A stretch of 64,000 nt of DNA from Cyanophora paradoxa (GCA_004431415.1 QPMI01000029.1:1-64000), one strand, 5' to 3'. Shown: positions 9,879 to 20,712, counted from the stretch's first letter. Notes: generated from the sequence alone by a model not told the origin. Numbers and translations: made by a program.

Positions 9879-12800
9879 CCCCCGCTGTTGGAGCGGCTTG
9901 CGAACAACCGGAAGAAGGTGGCCGCGTGGGGCGTGGGCGCGTTCATTCTCGTCGGAGTCGTTATCTTCTTCGTTTGGGGTGCGCGCTGCAGATCTAGATG
10001 CGCGCCCTCCGCTGCCGCGAAGCGCCAGCCCCGGTCGCGAGGCGGGGCGCGCACGCGCTGCGCGGCTTGCGGGCGCTAGCGCCGGTCGCACCGCGCTGGG
10101 AAGCTGACGGGCGCCCCGCAGGCGAGATGCAGGCCGGCTGGGAGAGCGCGGACTATGACGCGTTCGCGGCGAGGTTCTGCGAACAGAACCCGTGCACGCT
10201 GGACCTCGAAGAGGAGGGTTACACATTCGCTGCCATTGGAGGTGCGCACATCGCCGCTCGCCTGCGCACATCGCCGGCGCGCCGCCGACTGCCGCGGCCC
10301 GCCACAGATTGGGGACGGGCGGGAAAACACCACCAGCGGAAGGTGCGCGAGCGGGCGCCCGCGGCCCGCGGGAAGCGCACGCTCACGCGCTCCGCAGCTC
10401 GCGAAGGCGATGGGCGAGATCTGCAACAGGAGAAAGTGCAAGTTCATCATCAGCGTCGGCGACAACGTACGTGCGATTTGATCCGGATTTGATCCGGACT
10501 TCATCTCTGTGCGAACTCGATGCGCGCAGTTCTACCCCAACGGGGTACGCTCGGTGGACGACGGCGATTGGCTGGCGTCGTACGAGGAGGTGTACGACAA
10601 AGCGCCGCTGGGCGTGCGCTGGTACCCCACCCTCGGCAACCACGGTGCGCGCGAACGAAGACTAATCGAAATCGAAGCCGGGCCGATTTAAAGCTTACGG
10701 GCCGGCGGGGTACGCAGACTACATGGGGAAGCCGGCCGCTCAGATCGCGTACACGAAGCACAGCGCCCGCTGGTACTTCCCCGCGCGGTGCGCACGTACC
10801 CTCCGCCCCGTAGCGGCGTCCCCGCCCCGGCGTCCCCCTTCCCTCGGTCCCAGGTCTAGATCTTGATCTAGATCTTGATCTAGATCTAAGCTGGATTCGG
10901 ATCTGGATCCCGACCCCCCCCCCCTCCTTGCCTGCTGCTGGGCCGGCCTCTGACCTCTGAGGGGGCGCCCTGGGGTACTGGCAGGTACTACACCTCGCGG
11001 GTGAAGACGGAGCTCAGGAACGGCGAGGTCATCGAGGTGCCGTACCCCCCGCCCGTTCTACCCCCCCCCCCTCCTTCCCCCCCACAAGATCAGAGCCTGG
11101 GACTACAGTGCCCTTCGTGTTCGCGCTCGTGCCGTCCTAATCTAACCCAGCTCGCATCGGCCCCATCCATCTCACCGCATCGCCCTGCCCTCCTCCTTCC
11201 CGTAATCTCTAATCTCCTCTCCTCTATCCCCCTAGCCCAGCCCGTGTCGGCCTAATCTAGCCCTGCCCGCATCGCATCGGCCACCTAATCCCCCCCCCCC
11301 TCCTCTCCTCCTCCCCCTCCTCAGGTCGCGCTCTCCTTCTAGCCCTTCTAGAAGAGCATAATCTAGCCCGCACCGCCCTCCTCCTTCCCGTCTAATGTCC
11401 CCCTACCTCGCCCCTCGCATCACGTCACATCACATCACATCACATCACGTCACGTCACATCACATCACACATCGTGTAACCCCCTCTCCTCCCCCCCCCC
11501 CCCCCAGATGGCGCTCTTCTTCCTGGACACGAACCCGCTGGTGCCCTCCTACTGCGACAACGACCTCTTTGCCGAGGACCCCTGCGACCAGGTCCGTTTC
11601 AGAACTTTGCAACTCCGTTTTAGACCTTCATTCATTCGTTTAGAACTTTGTGACTCCTCCAGGGGCCCACGCCCCTCCCAGTCATTTGCGTGGGTGGGGC
11701 CCACGCCCCTCCCGGTCATTTAGATTAGATTAGGCTATCGATTAGACTTTCATTATAGAGTTTCATATTATAAAAGCCTAGGACTAGCCGCCCTACTTCA
11801 GGACCCCTGCGACCAGGTCCGACCCGGCCCACGCCCCACTTCTGATACCAGCTAGCTACCAATTGCAACCAGCCTAGGACCGCCCTACCTAGGACCGCCC
11901 ACGCCCCTCCCAGTCATTTGTAACAGAACTTTCATTCATAACTCCGTTTCAGAACTTTGCAACTCCGTTTTAGACCTTCATTCATTCGTTTAGAACTTTG
12001 CAACTCCGTTTAAGACCTTCATTTAGGGACTCTAGATCTTACAGACTTTTCATCGTGCAGGACGCGGCGGCACAGCTGGCGTGGCTGGACGAGCAGCTGG
12101 CGGCGGCCCGCGACGCCGACTGGCGCGTCGTCACCGGCCACCACCCCGTCCGCCCCGCCCCGCCCCCCGCCCTCTCCTTCCAAGGCCCTCAGATCTGATC
12201 TGAGGCGTGAGATCTGACCTGAATCCCCCCCCCCCGCAGCTCTACAGCGCGGCGGCGGCCCCGCCCGACGACGGCGGCGACCAGCGCCGCGACGAGGTAA
12301 CCCCTTCGCCTTCAGGCAGGAGGCCCTTTCTTGACTCATGTACCCCCCGCAGCGCTCGGCGGTGCGCTCGGCGCTCCTGCCGCTCTTCCGGAAGCACAAG
12401 GTGGATCTGTACCTCTGCGGGTGCGCGTGTACCTTCCTTTTAAACCGCGCGTACCCCTCCGCGGCCCCTGAACGGCGTACCCCCCTTCGCCGCCAGGCAC
12501 GACCACACAATGCAGCACCTGAAGCCGAAGGACGGCGTGACGCACTACGTCGTCACTGGCGCCGGTACCCCCACGACCTCCTCGAGCCCTCTCGTACCCG
12601 TGCCCCCTGTTCTGATCCGCGGGGGGTATAGGCTCGAAGATGGCGCACCACTTCCACCATGACAAGGTCCTCTTCGACCGCATCGAGCCCGACTTCTTCG
12701 GTGCGCGTACCCCCCTCGTTCTTCTCCTCCCCCCTCCCCAAACTGCTCTTAATCTCATCGTTCGCTCGCTCCGCCTGCAGGCTCGAAGCACACAGGGTTC

Positions 12801-12967
12801 TTCACGTTCACGATCCTCGGCCGCACGCGCATCCAGGTACCCCTCGAGCTCGCCTGCAATCAACTTTAATTGGATGTCGCGTGATCCGAAATCAATCTCA
12901 GGTGACGGCGTACTCGCGGCACGCGCACGGGGAAGACCTTCGATACGTCTCCGAGATCCAGAAGTAA
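9879..12967 (+). CDS. Membrane-anchored ACP5/purple acid phosphatase-type metallophosphoesterase
   Basis: Hydrolyses phosphomonoesters at a dinuclear metal centre. Exons chaining in phase: 9879-9978, 10122-10241, 10308-10342, 10398-10466, 10530-10644, 10718-10787, 10985-11036, 11508-11591, 12061-12147, 12240-12296, 12353-12420, 12497-12564, 12632-12700, 12781-12836 and 12902-12967. They encode 371 residues plus an unresolved start. The first encodes basic residues then AWGVGAFILVGVVIFFVWG, a signal anchor placing the enzyme outside the cytosol. All five metallophosphoesterase motifs are present: GDWG, GDN with FY, GNHD, GHHP and GHDH. ACP5 enzymes usually have a cleaved signal peptide, so the anchor is slightly unusual. 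Introns are rich in GTACCCC. A fragment of the 3' end is duplicated at 35.07-35.38 kb. Confidence 0.92.
11592..12060. repeat. Repeat-filled 469-bp intron of the phosphatase
   Basis: This intron carries a unit (tttcagaactttgcaactcc, then gttttagaccttcattc) at about 11597-11656 and again at 11944-12024. A second unit (cccacgcccctcccagtcatt) occurs near 11667, 11697 and 11907. Other introns of the gene are mostly 60-150 bases. Confidence 0.75.
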
Positions 12968-13060
12968 CTGCCGCGTAGTAACTGCCGGGCGCCAAGTAAC
13001 TGCCAGAAGTAACTGCCGCGGCCGGCGGTTACTTACTGCCGGCGCCGACTTCCTCGGCCT
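12961..13060. repeat. Tandem AAGTAACTGCC units after the phosphatase stop
   Basis: The stop-codon context gaagtaactgcc is repeated four to five times in the first 60 bases of the 3' flank. It continues into an inverted form (ggcggttactta). The duplicated fragment at 35.37 kb carries a different number of these units, so the array has varied since duplication. Confidence 0.65.
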
Positions 13061-14054
13061 GGATTTTCCGGTCCAGGCGGGGGCCGTTGGACTCAGGAAG
13101 ATGCGCCTTATCCCGTTCGTCGTGGCCCGACCGCGCGGGCAATTGTTAGTATTTTGCAGTCTCCAGCCTACAGACGACTATCTCTTTTGCCGTTGCGAAT
13201 TGTGTCCATCGAAGAAGCTAGGAGTTTTTCAATTTAGGTATGTTGTGATTCAGATCTAGAGAGCATTTCCTTTCCCTCGTAGTATCGTTTCCGGGCAGTC
13301 TTTGAGTCGATCGGTGACTCGTTTACAGTGTTTATACGACGGTACCGCAATCTAGAGTCTCCCGTGTAAATGTCCACATGTAAACGCCACGCGCGCAGCT
13401 GCATGCACGGTCAGCCTGCACTGGATCATATATGCATGGTTATCTGATGCGATTCACGGCATTTACTAAGTTGGATCTTGCTAATTACAATGACAAATAT
13501 TAATTGGCCGCTTTCAGAGTAATGCATATTGCATATGATATCATGAATAATGATCATGATTATGATCATGATCATGATCATGAATGTGCGTGTGAACACC
13601 ATCATTGGATTCGGAATTCGAAATATTCAGGCTACTGTTAGTACACGTAATGATACTGTACGGCCCACAGAACACAGGAAGCTTAACTGTATACGTAGTA
13701 AACCCGACCGCGCGCGGCCGCGGTCGACCGTCGGACGTCGACGTCGCGGACTCGCGATCGCGGTTCAAGAATCAGCTCAGCAACGTTAACTGGCAAGCCT
13801 TGAAGATTCGCCTCGCGGCGAACTCGCGATCGGGGTCACCGGCCCGACACCGGGCCGGGTTCGACACGGCAATTTGCCGGCGCCGAAATCGCCGAAAACC
13901 GGGATTGCGCATGCCGTGTCGCCGGGCCAGACGCCGCCAGAGCCGCCAGACATTCGCTCTGTGGCGGCCTAAGAAAATTCCTACCCCCATGGCCAGGGCC
14001 CCAGCAACATTAACATTGCCGACTCGTTGAATTGCAATTGCTGATCGAACTCGG
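13061..14054. other. Intergenic, part of segmental duplication unit 1; no gene seen
   Basis: About 13150-13480 aligns by eye with 35600-35925 in unit 2; shared words include cagtctccagcctacaga and gttgcgaattgtgtccatcg. A short ATGATC microsatellite lies at about 13540-13585. Open frames here are GC-palindromic noise without domains. Confidence 0.6.
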
Positions 14055-14196
14055 CATTGACTCTTTTTTTTTTGAGAGACTACGGTGGGGCGAACCCCCC
14101 GTAGGTAGTGATATTAAAGACAACAAAGCAATCACAAATCAAAGATACAGTAAACTAGCACAAAATATATACAGAATCAAGAGGGATCATTGACTC
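14055..14196 (-). mobile_element. Short A-tailed retroposon (SINE or truncated LINE) with 9-bp target duplication
   Basis: The sequence CATTGACTC occurs at 14055-14063 and 14188-14196. The 124-bp insert begins (plus strand) with a run of ten T, which is a 3' poly-A tail if read on the minus strand. Next to it is a hairpin, ctacgg-tgggg-cgaa-cccc-ccgtag at 14080-14104. The rest is AT-rich and noncoding. A-tail, 3' hairpin and target duplication together indicate target-primed reverse transcription. The 3' end does not match the LINE at 23-32 kb, so it belongs to another family. Confidence 0.72.
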
Positions 14197-15671
14197 AGTG
14201 AGTCAGCAATTTACGGCAATTAAAAGACCCGGCTAAATTCCGCCTCCATCGCGAGCTCCCACATTTACAGCTGCAGGCTACAGTACCCGGTAGCCTCAAC
14301 GGTACCGGGTTCGCAACAACTTCGCATATCCATCCCGTCGCGATCGAACAGTTCGAGTGGCTCTTAGGAGCGCTTGCGCTATATATAGCTAGCGGCTCCG
14401 ACAACCTCCGAGGCTAGACCTCCGAGCCTACTAGCCTACCGTGTAACAGGAAAATACTGGACGCTGAAAATTAGTGGAGCCGGAAATTAGTGGACTGCTG
14501 TTCTACACGGTCGTTCGCTGGAGGAGGGTACAGTATACATGGTTATTATAACTTGTTTAATTTATTTATTATCTGGTTATATTGTATATCTAACGTATAT
14601 ATAATTAATTTATATAAGGTTATTCAGCGAATTTTCATTAATTATATATGTACGCTATATATATAGAGTTTAATACTTTAATTATTATGTTATTTAATTT
14701 ATTTACAATTGATTGTAAACCATTGCCAATGACTTGGAAGACCGATTGTTAAATAAGCAAACCGTTGCGATTGCGATTGATAATGAAGCATTGTTAACCG
14801 GCGACAGACAACATGACCGTGAAAAGAGAAGCCTCTTGCCTTGGTCACCCACCGACCAGGTGACCCGAGGCTGATATGGACCTCATATAATACTATTATC
14901 ACATAGGATATATATATAGGCCGGGCTATAGCCTATCCCGAGTCCAGGGAGCCGGGGAGTCAGTGACTCATAAAACACGCGCGTGACGCGTACTAGTACG
15001 TACTGTGAACGTAGAAATCTTCGACAGCGTCTTTATTTCGTCGACGTCCGGCGGTCTATCATAGTATATTCGAATTCGTCAGAAAGTTGACAGAAACCCG
15101 CTTCGACGAATATTAATATTTGATTCTAGCTACTAGTATAGATCTTGAACAAAACTTTTGTATGGAAAGGGGTACTAGCAGCTCACCCGTCTATGGCGAA
15201 GTCGCGGTGTCGACGAATACATGATGCGCATGCCATGATGCCGGCGAACCGTATTTTCGTCACGCGTACGATTCTCGGGTTTTGTCGAAATCAAGTCAGA
15301 CAAGTCTCGACGGAAATTCCGATCCTATACGTTTATAATAATTACAGTTTCTGCACAAGGGTAGTAGGAGTCGTCAAGCTACTCGTATAGCCAGCTGCAG
15401 ACTCTACCGGGGTAGATGTTGAGAGTCATCATGAGAGTCCGATCATGATGAGACTCCGATGATGCCACTGGCCCGTGGGCCATGAGGCCCATGATGAGAC
15501 CCCCGAGTCCCGGAGTCCGACGTCCGACGGTCGACGCCGTGACGGTCCGAGGCTCATGATCATGCCGCGCGCGGCGCGCACAGTGCGGCGCACTGCACAG
15601 TGGCAGACAGTGCACAGTGCACACTGCGGCGGATCGGAGTCCCGATCTCGTGCAGTCGACGCCGATCGCGA
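14197..15671. other. Intergenic, includes an AT-rich island; no gene seen
   Basis: Positions 14538-14705 are almost entirely A and T (tatata, ttaatt words) inside otherwise GC-rich DNA. Around 15420-15660 the sequence is packed with short palindromes and gagtcc/gtccga words. No frame shows recognisable domains. Confidence 0.5.
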
Positions 15672-16436
15672 GTCGCGACTAGGGCTGTAGTCGGTCCACC
15701 GCGACCCCCTACCCGGTGGTAGCACCCCCGCAACCGATACCGACCGGGTAGCTCCGGTAGAGGGGGGTACGTCGTGTTTCAGGCGAAAAAACGTGCAAAA
15801 GCAAACTAAAACTCGCCGAGCTCAAGGCGCTACGCGCCTACACGAATTTGGTGGTTGGTGGCATGGTCGGGGTCTTGAAGATGTTGACGCCGTTCTCGAG
15901 GCAGGAGCGGAGGAAAATGTACTGCAGGTCACTCAATCAAATGGCTTGCTTCTAGCGAGTCTAGCGTGGCTTGCTTCTTGAGCCGAACCTCCTCCTCCGT
16001 CTAGATCTAGATCTGCGGGTCGAGCGACCCTTAGACGCCCCGGATGCAGCCGGGCCGCGGCCCGCCGGCGCCGGCCGCGGCTGTCGATCGCGATGCATCG
16101 CGCAACAAGCTGAACGCGTCGGGCGCACCGCCGCTGCTGCCGCTGGCCATGGTCGAGTATCTGTGCGCTTCGCTCCTGCAGAGTCCTGCTGCGTGCGTGC
16201 CGCAGCTGCGCACTAGTACTGCGCGCGCATGCGCAGTACTACGTAGTACGTACGGCCGGCGCCGCGCGCAATAATAGTTCTGCGTGCACGTGCACGTGCA
16301 CGCGCGCTGCGGGCCCGTACCCCCAGCTTGTATGGTACCGGGTGTTCTTAGCGGTAGGCCCGCTCGGTCTACCGGCCGGTCGGTTACCCTACTGGCAACC
16401 GGCACCGACCAAACCGACTCCAGCCCTAGTCGCGAC
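15672..16436. mobile_element. TIR DNA element copy 1 with perfect 8-bp target duplication
   Basis: The element spans 15680-16428 and is flanked by the direct repeat GTCGCGAC (15672-15679 and 16429-16436). It starts TAGGGCTGTAGTCGGT and ends ACCGACTCCAGCCCTA after an AAACC-rich stretch, so the ends are imperfect inverted repeats with core TAGGGCTG. Left-end DNA (to about 15810) and right-end DNA (from about 16315) match copy 2 closely. No intact transposase is present, so it is non-autonomous. An 8-bp duplication is typical of hAT-like elements, but that assignment is inference. Confidence 0.85.
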
Positions 16437-16452
16437 CCGGCGCGGCGAGCAA

Positions 16453-17146
16453 GTTCGGAGTAGGGCTGTAGTCGGTCCGCCTCGACCCCCTACCCGGTGG
16501 TAGCACCCCCGCAACCGATACCGACCGGGTAGCTCCGGTAGAGGGGGGGTACGTCGTGTTTCAGGCGAAAAAACGTGCAAAAGCTAACTAAATGCAAGGC
16601 GCTACGCGACTACACGACTTTCTGAGGTTTCTAAACGGTTCTCTTAAGGGCGCGGAGGTCGGCGGCGGTGACCCAGTTGTGGGGGAGTGCGGGGTGGGTT
16701 GCCAAGTGCCATGGTGGGCCGGGGGTCTTGAAAATGTTGACGTCGACGCCGCTCTCGAGGCAGGATCGGAGCGGAGGAAAATGTACTGCAGGCCATTCAA
16801 TCAAATGTCAAATGAATTCGATAATCGACAAAGGAAAGCACGAGTTGACCTGGTTGAGCCGCGCCGTCGATCGCGACATGGAGACTCGCTTCTTCGAATT
16901 CGAAGCAATGTTGTTGACGTCCGAGAAAACTCGCTCAACCTGCAGTCGTTTAGGCGAGCTATAAGAGGGACTTGAGGAATGCGCACGACAACCGTGAACA
17001 GAGGTCGCAGGGAGGTCGAGGTCGCCGTACCCCCAGCTTGTATGGTACCGGGTGTTCTTAGCGGTAGGCCCGCCCGGTCTACCGGCCGGTCGGTTACCCT
17101 ACTGGCAACCGGCACCGACCAAACCGACTCCAGCCCTAGTTCGGAG
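16453..17146. mobile_element. TIR DNA element copy 2 with perfect 8-bp target duplication
   Basis: The element spans 16461-17138 and is flanked by GTTCGGAG (16453-16460 and 17139-17146). It has the same TAGGGCTG...CAGCCCTA ends as copy 1 and lies only 16 bases beyond copy 1's target duplication. On the minus strand, about 16640-16800, it retains a protein-like stretch with an internal frame change (HPALPHNWVTAADLRALK after a piece reading LQYIFLRS). Copy 1 has a shorter version (LQYIFLRSCLENGVNIFKTP). That points to a decayed coding region or captured exon rather than pure noise. Confidence 0.85.
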
Positions 17147-17331
17147 CAACAGCAGCTCGCGGCTAACAGCACTGAGCAGCTCGCGGCTAGAGCTCAGCGC
17201 TACTAGGCTTGATTTCACTGACGCTGAGGCTCGCTCTAGCCTTGTACTAGCTATATATATAGCCTAGTATACGTAGCTCGTCACGTTAACGGGTTTCACG
17301 TTAGCCGAGGACCGGACCAGATTGCGCCGCA

Positions 17332-18408
17332 ATGCCGTGGTGGAGGCCTAAGCCGCAGCCACCGCAGCCCAAGACGACATTCTACACCTTCAGTGAACTT
17401 TACTGCAAGGAGAACACGAGAGTGGACGTCAAGGTCGTAAACAACGCGCCGGCGTCGAGATACCAAGTGGGCAACGATTTCTACTAGTGCGCCTCGGGCC
17501 CACCATTCCCCTGGACGCCCCAAGTGTTGCGGCCCGCCCGGACTAACTCATTGGCCTTGGGCAATCTCTTTCGAATCGCAGCGATAAGGTCGTCGCAGAC
17601 TTTGGGGGTGACCCGTGCACGAAGTCGTCGGGCGTGAAATCCTGGGGTGAGGCTCCAAGGCTTGAGCTCGCAATTAAACTCATGATCAGTAGTGACTCTT
17701 GATCACCGCCCCTAAGGTGCCATCGGCGAGAACGGAGGCTTGGACTACCCATGCCGGACCTGGTTCGTCCTTTCGTGCACGCGGTTCCAGACCTGCACCT
17801 GCCCGCACCGCGGGGCCCGCAGTGCCCCGCGCTCGCGATCCGATGATCGTGCTCCGGTAATTATAACCTGCAGCTGACCGTAGCGTCGTGCAGCCCGGTC
17901 GACTGCACATCGCTTCCGGGCGGCGTATGCCCGTGCGACTGCGTGTACGAGCTGGGGGACGATTTCGACGTGAGTTGATGTCTTTCGTCCGGGCGTCCGG
18001 CGACCCTATCAGGCTGGCCATGGGCTAGCTATATTTTAGGCCGCTCTCTAGACAAGTATATTCGGTTCAACGGTTCGCGATCAGTATCGTCCCATATATA
18101 GCCATATAGGTTTCCTTAAGCTTATAACTACCACGGCTAGGTGTCCTTCGAATTTCCGGTCGTTCGAATTCGCGTGCCCGTGCCCCGTGCACGCGCAGAT
18201 CCAGCCCTGAATTGAATTCAAATTTCTGGCACAAAGCTGACACGCCGGGCGCCCCGTGGCGCAGCCGCGCGGCTCGGAGATCCTCCGCTTGGGCTCTGGA
18301 TACAATCTGAACGAGTGCTACACCGAGTGCCGTGAGGACGCTTATCTGGCCCGCACTAGCAACCGCGGGGGCGGCATGATGCAGCCCACCGAAAGCCAGG
18401 CCAAGAAG
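17332..18408 (+). CDS. Cys-rich protein exons, unknown function (unit 1 only)
   Basis: Exon 17332-17486 starts MPWWRPKPQPPQPKTTFY and encodes 51 residues. It splices in phase to 17582-17646 (YDKVVADFGGDPCTKSSGVK). Further exons with good borders are 17874-17969, which is very Cys-rich (SCSPVDC, GGVCPCDCVYEL), and 18265-18408 (ILRLGSGYNLNECYTECRED). The join 17646 to 17874 is out of phase, so a small exon is missing or the gene is damaged. There is no signal peptide at the first ATG. A following Glu/Ala repeat frame (to about 18697) may be a further exon. These exons lie upstream of the crystallin-like exons at 20082-20466 and may belong to the same gene. The matching region is absent from unit 2. 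Confidence 0.5.
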
Positions 18409-18409
18409 G

Positions 18410-20081
18410 TGCCTCGAGATCTGACTAATTCTAATTTTTAGCGCACCTTAATTCATGCATATTAATGATCGGACTGTTTGTCGGTCAGGTTATGGACGCG
18501 CTTTTCAAGGCCTTTTCCGCCTTCGGGCGCCTCAGGGCCTCGAAGAGAATGAGCTCCGCGTGGTTGAGGAGGCCGAGGCCGAGGCCGAGGCCGAGGCCTT
18601 CGAAGACGAGCTGCAGCTGGGGCTGCTCGAAGCGGATGCGGCCTCGTCGCAGCTGCAGCTCGCCGCTGGGGAGGAGTGCGACCTCCACCCCTGTTAGCTA
18701 TATATATATATTATCCCTGCTAGCTATATATTGTAGGCTATAGCTAGCCTAGGCAAACTATAGCTAGGCAGCCCGGCCCGGCCCTGCTGCTTGGGGGGCC
18801 CGGCGGCTGCTCCCTCGGCCCAGCTTGCATATATATTGAAGCCTGAATTAAGCCACTTGCAAGCAAGCAAGCATTGTATGTATATGTATTATATCGAGGC
18901 CCGCAGTACGCAGGCTCATATGTACACTTGAATGAGATTCGAATTGCCCCTAGGCCTTCCCCCCCCCTTCAGCTTCCACACACATGTACACACCAAACCC
19001 CCCTTCCTCCGGATCCCCTCTCCCCCCCCCCCCCCCCCCCCCCCCCCTGACGACGGACGTCGACCAGAAGCGCAAGCCCACCCTGATCATGAGCTGTTTC
19101 TACGACGTAAAGCCAACAACGCATTAATATTCGGGACATGCACAATTGCAATTTGCAGCTGAGCCACCTCATGATCAAAAGCTTGGGCCGGACTCCGTGG
19201 CCGGACATGGCCGGATCATCGGATCAAAACCCGGATGATGGGCCCATTGGGCCGGACTCCGCGGCTGGGACGTCGACCCGGGATCCCGGATTCCCGGATC
19301 ATCGCGATCATCGCGGCCGGACCCGGGATTCCCGCGGCCCGGATCCCGCCGTCCGGCGCCGGCCGGAGCGGCGGATCCGGAGTCCGGACTCCGGAGTCCG
19401 AAGCACTGAATGCCACTGATGCTTCGGAGCTTCATCGGATTCTTCGGAGCTTGCTTCCGTTTTTTTCGAATCGGAGCTTTCGGATAACGGCTCCATAGTG
19501 CCTCGCTCGGAAGTGCCGCTTTGAATTTTTCTGAAGCCGTCTGGCCCCTTTTTTTCAAGCCGCTGTCCCGAGTCCCGACTCCGAGTCCCGACCGTCGGAC
19601 TCCCGAGCGAACCTCGGCCTCCCGGGCCCCGGCGAGCAGCTGCCAGCTGCAGCCTGCAGGCCCTGAGGCAGCGTCAACGTCGAACGGCGAGCAGCCACTG
19701 AGCCACTCAGAGACTGAGCCGAGCAGTCCCGAGTCCCGAGTCCCGACGTCGACTCCCCTCTAGATCTAGTCCGGTCCGCAACGTTGACGCCCCGCGCCCA
19801 GCAGCTCCACGCCCTTAATGGCTTGGCCTGCAGCGAGTGTAACTTCGGGGGTCCAAAAAACTCGTAGCGTAAGCTTTATGATAAAGCCGCCGAGCCCGAC
19901 TGCAGAGACGGTCTAGATCTGCGGTCGTCCGCCAGCGCGCGCAGCTGCGCCGGGCCGGCACGCGCCGCGGCCGCGACAGATGAGCTGCGCATGCGCCTGA
20001 CCGCGGCCCTCGCACACGCACACAGCGCAGGCAATTGTAACCGCCGCACGCCGTGACGGGACACGCGCACGCGCCAGCACG
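18410..20081 (+). other. Possible small exons and palindrome-rich intronic DNA
   Basis: Candidate exons are about 19070-19106 (KRKPTLIMSCFYD) and 19800-19850 (LHALNGLACSECNFG). Neither has a verified phase. A 25-base C run ends at 19048. Positions 19190-19400 are saturated with ccgga/ggatcc palindromes. About 19400-19560 aligns with unit 2 at 36110-36290 (shared tttcgaatcggagctttcgg and gtgccgctttgaatttttct). Confidence 0.4.
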
Positions 20082-20466
20082 ATGCCGATCATGGCAATGG
20101 ACAAGGACAAGTTTGAGGACGACGACATCGCGTACGACGGCGACTACCGCTGGGCCCCCCTCAAGTATGTTTTGAACCGTTGAACTGGTATAAATGTGGC
20201 TTCGCAGCACGTTTGATTTAAGCTCCTCGTTCCCCCCGCGCGCTCAGCGAGGGGACGTCGGCCGGATACGCCAAGCTTAAGGCCAATTGCAAGGCAACGA
20301 GGGCCAAAGCCACGAGGACGGCCGTGCTCTACCGTGGCGTGCGTCAGCTGCAGGCTGAGCTCGAGGCTGACCATGAGGCTGAGGCTGAGGCTGAGCTCGA
20401 GCGCAGGCCGACTGCAGCTCGGACAGCCTAACGCTCACGGCTGACGCCAAGAAGCTGTCCGCGCAC
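20082..20466 (+). pseudogene. Beta/gamma-crystallin-like gene, unit 1 copy, interrupted
   Basis: Three exons, 20082-20164, 20248-20338 and 20407-20466, chain in phase. They match the first three exons of the 36.5-38.7 kb gene in order, borders and sequence (KFEDDDIAYDGDYRW, RTAVLYRG, ADCSSDSLTLTADAKKLSAH). The second exon differs most. The following intron is interrupted 246 bases later by the DIRS-like element. No downstream exons follow, because the unit ends at the duplication junction near 35.05 kb. It therefore cannot make the full protein. If 17332-18408 belongs to it, a longer N-terminal part may still be expressed. Confidence 0.7.
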
Positions 20467-20712
20467 GTGAGCAGCCCGGCCCCCCCCCCTCCCCCCCCCC
20501 TCCCCCCGCCCCGCCCGCCCGCGCCCGCCTGGCCCCTGGCCTCCGCCTCTAGATCTAGAGCCCTGTCGACTGAGACTCGACTCGCGATCGCGACCGGCCC
20601 CGGACCGTCTCCGATATCGATCGCGAACCTTCAAATTTGCCATCGCCCTTGGCCTATACTAGGAGAGACCCCCCCTTATAACATACATGTCAGCTACAGA
20701 GTTACGCATTAA

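Noticed and set aside
14080-14104. Hairpin followed by a T-run read as a bacterial-type terminator
   Set aside because: The context is eukaryotic, and the T-run is better explained as the A-tail of a minus-strand retroposon with a target duplication.
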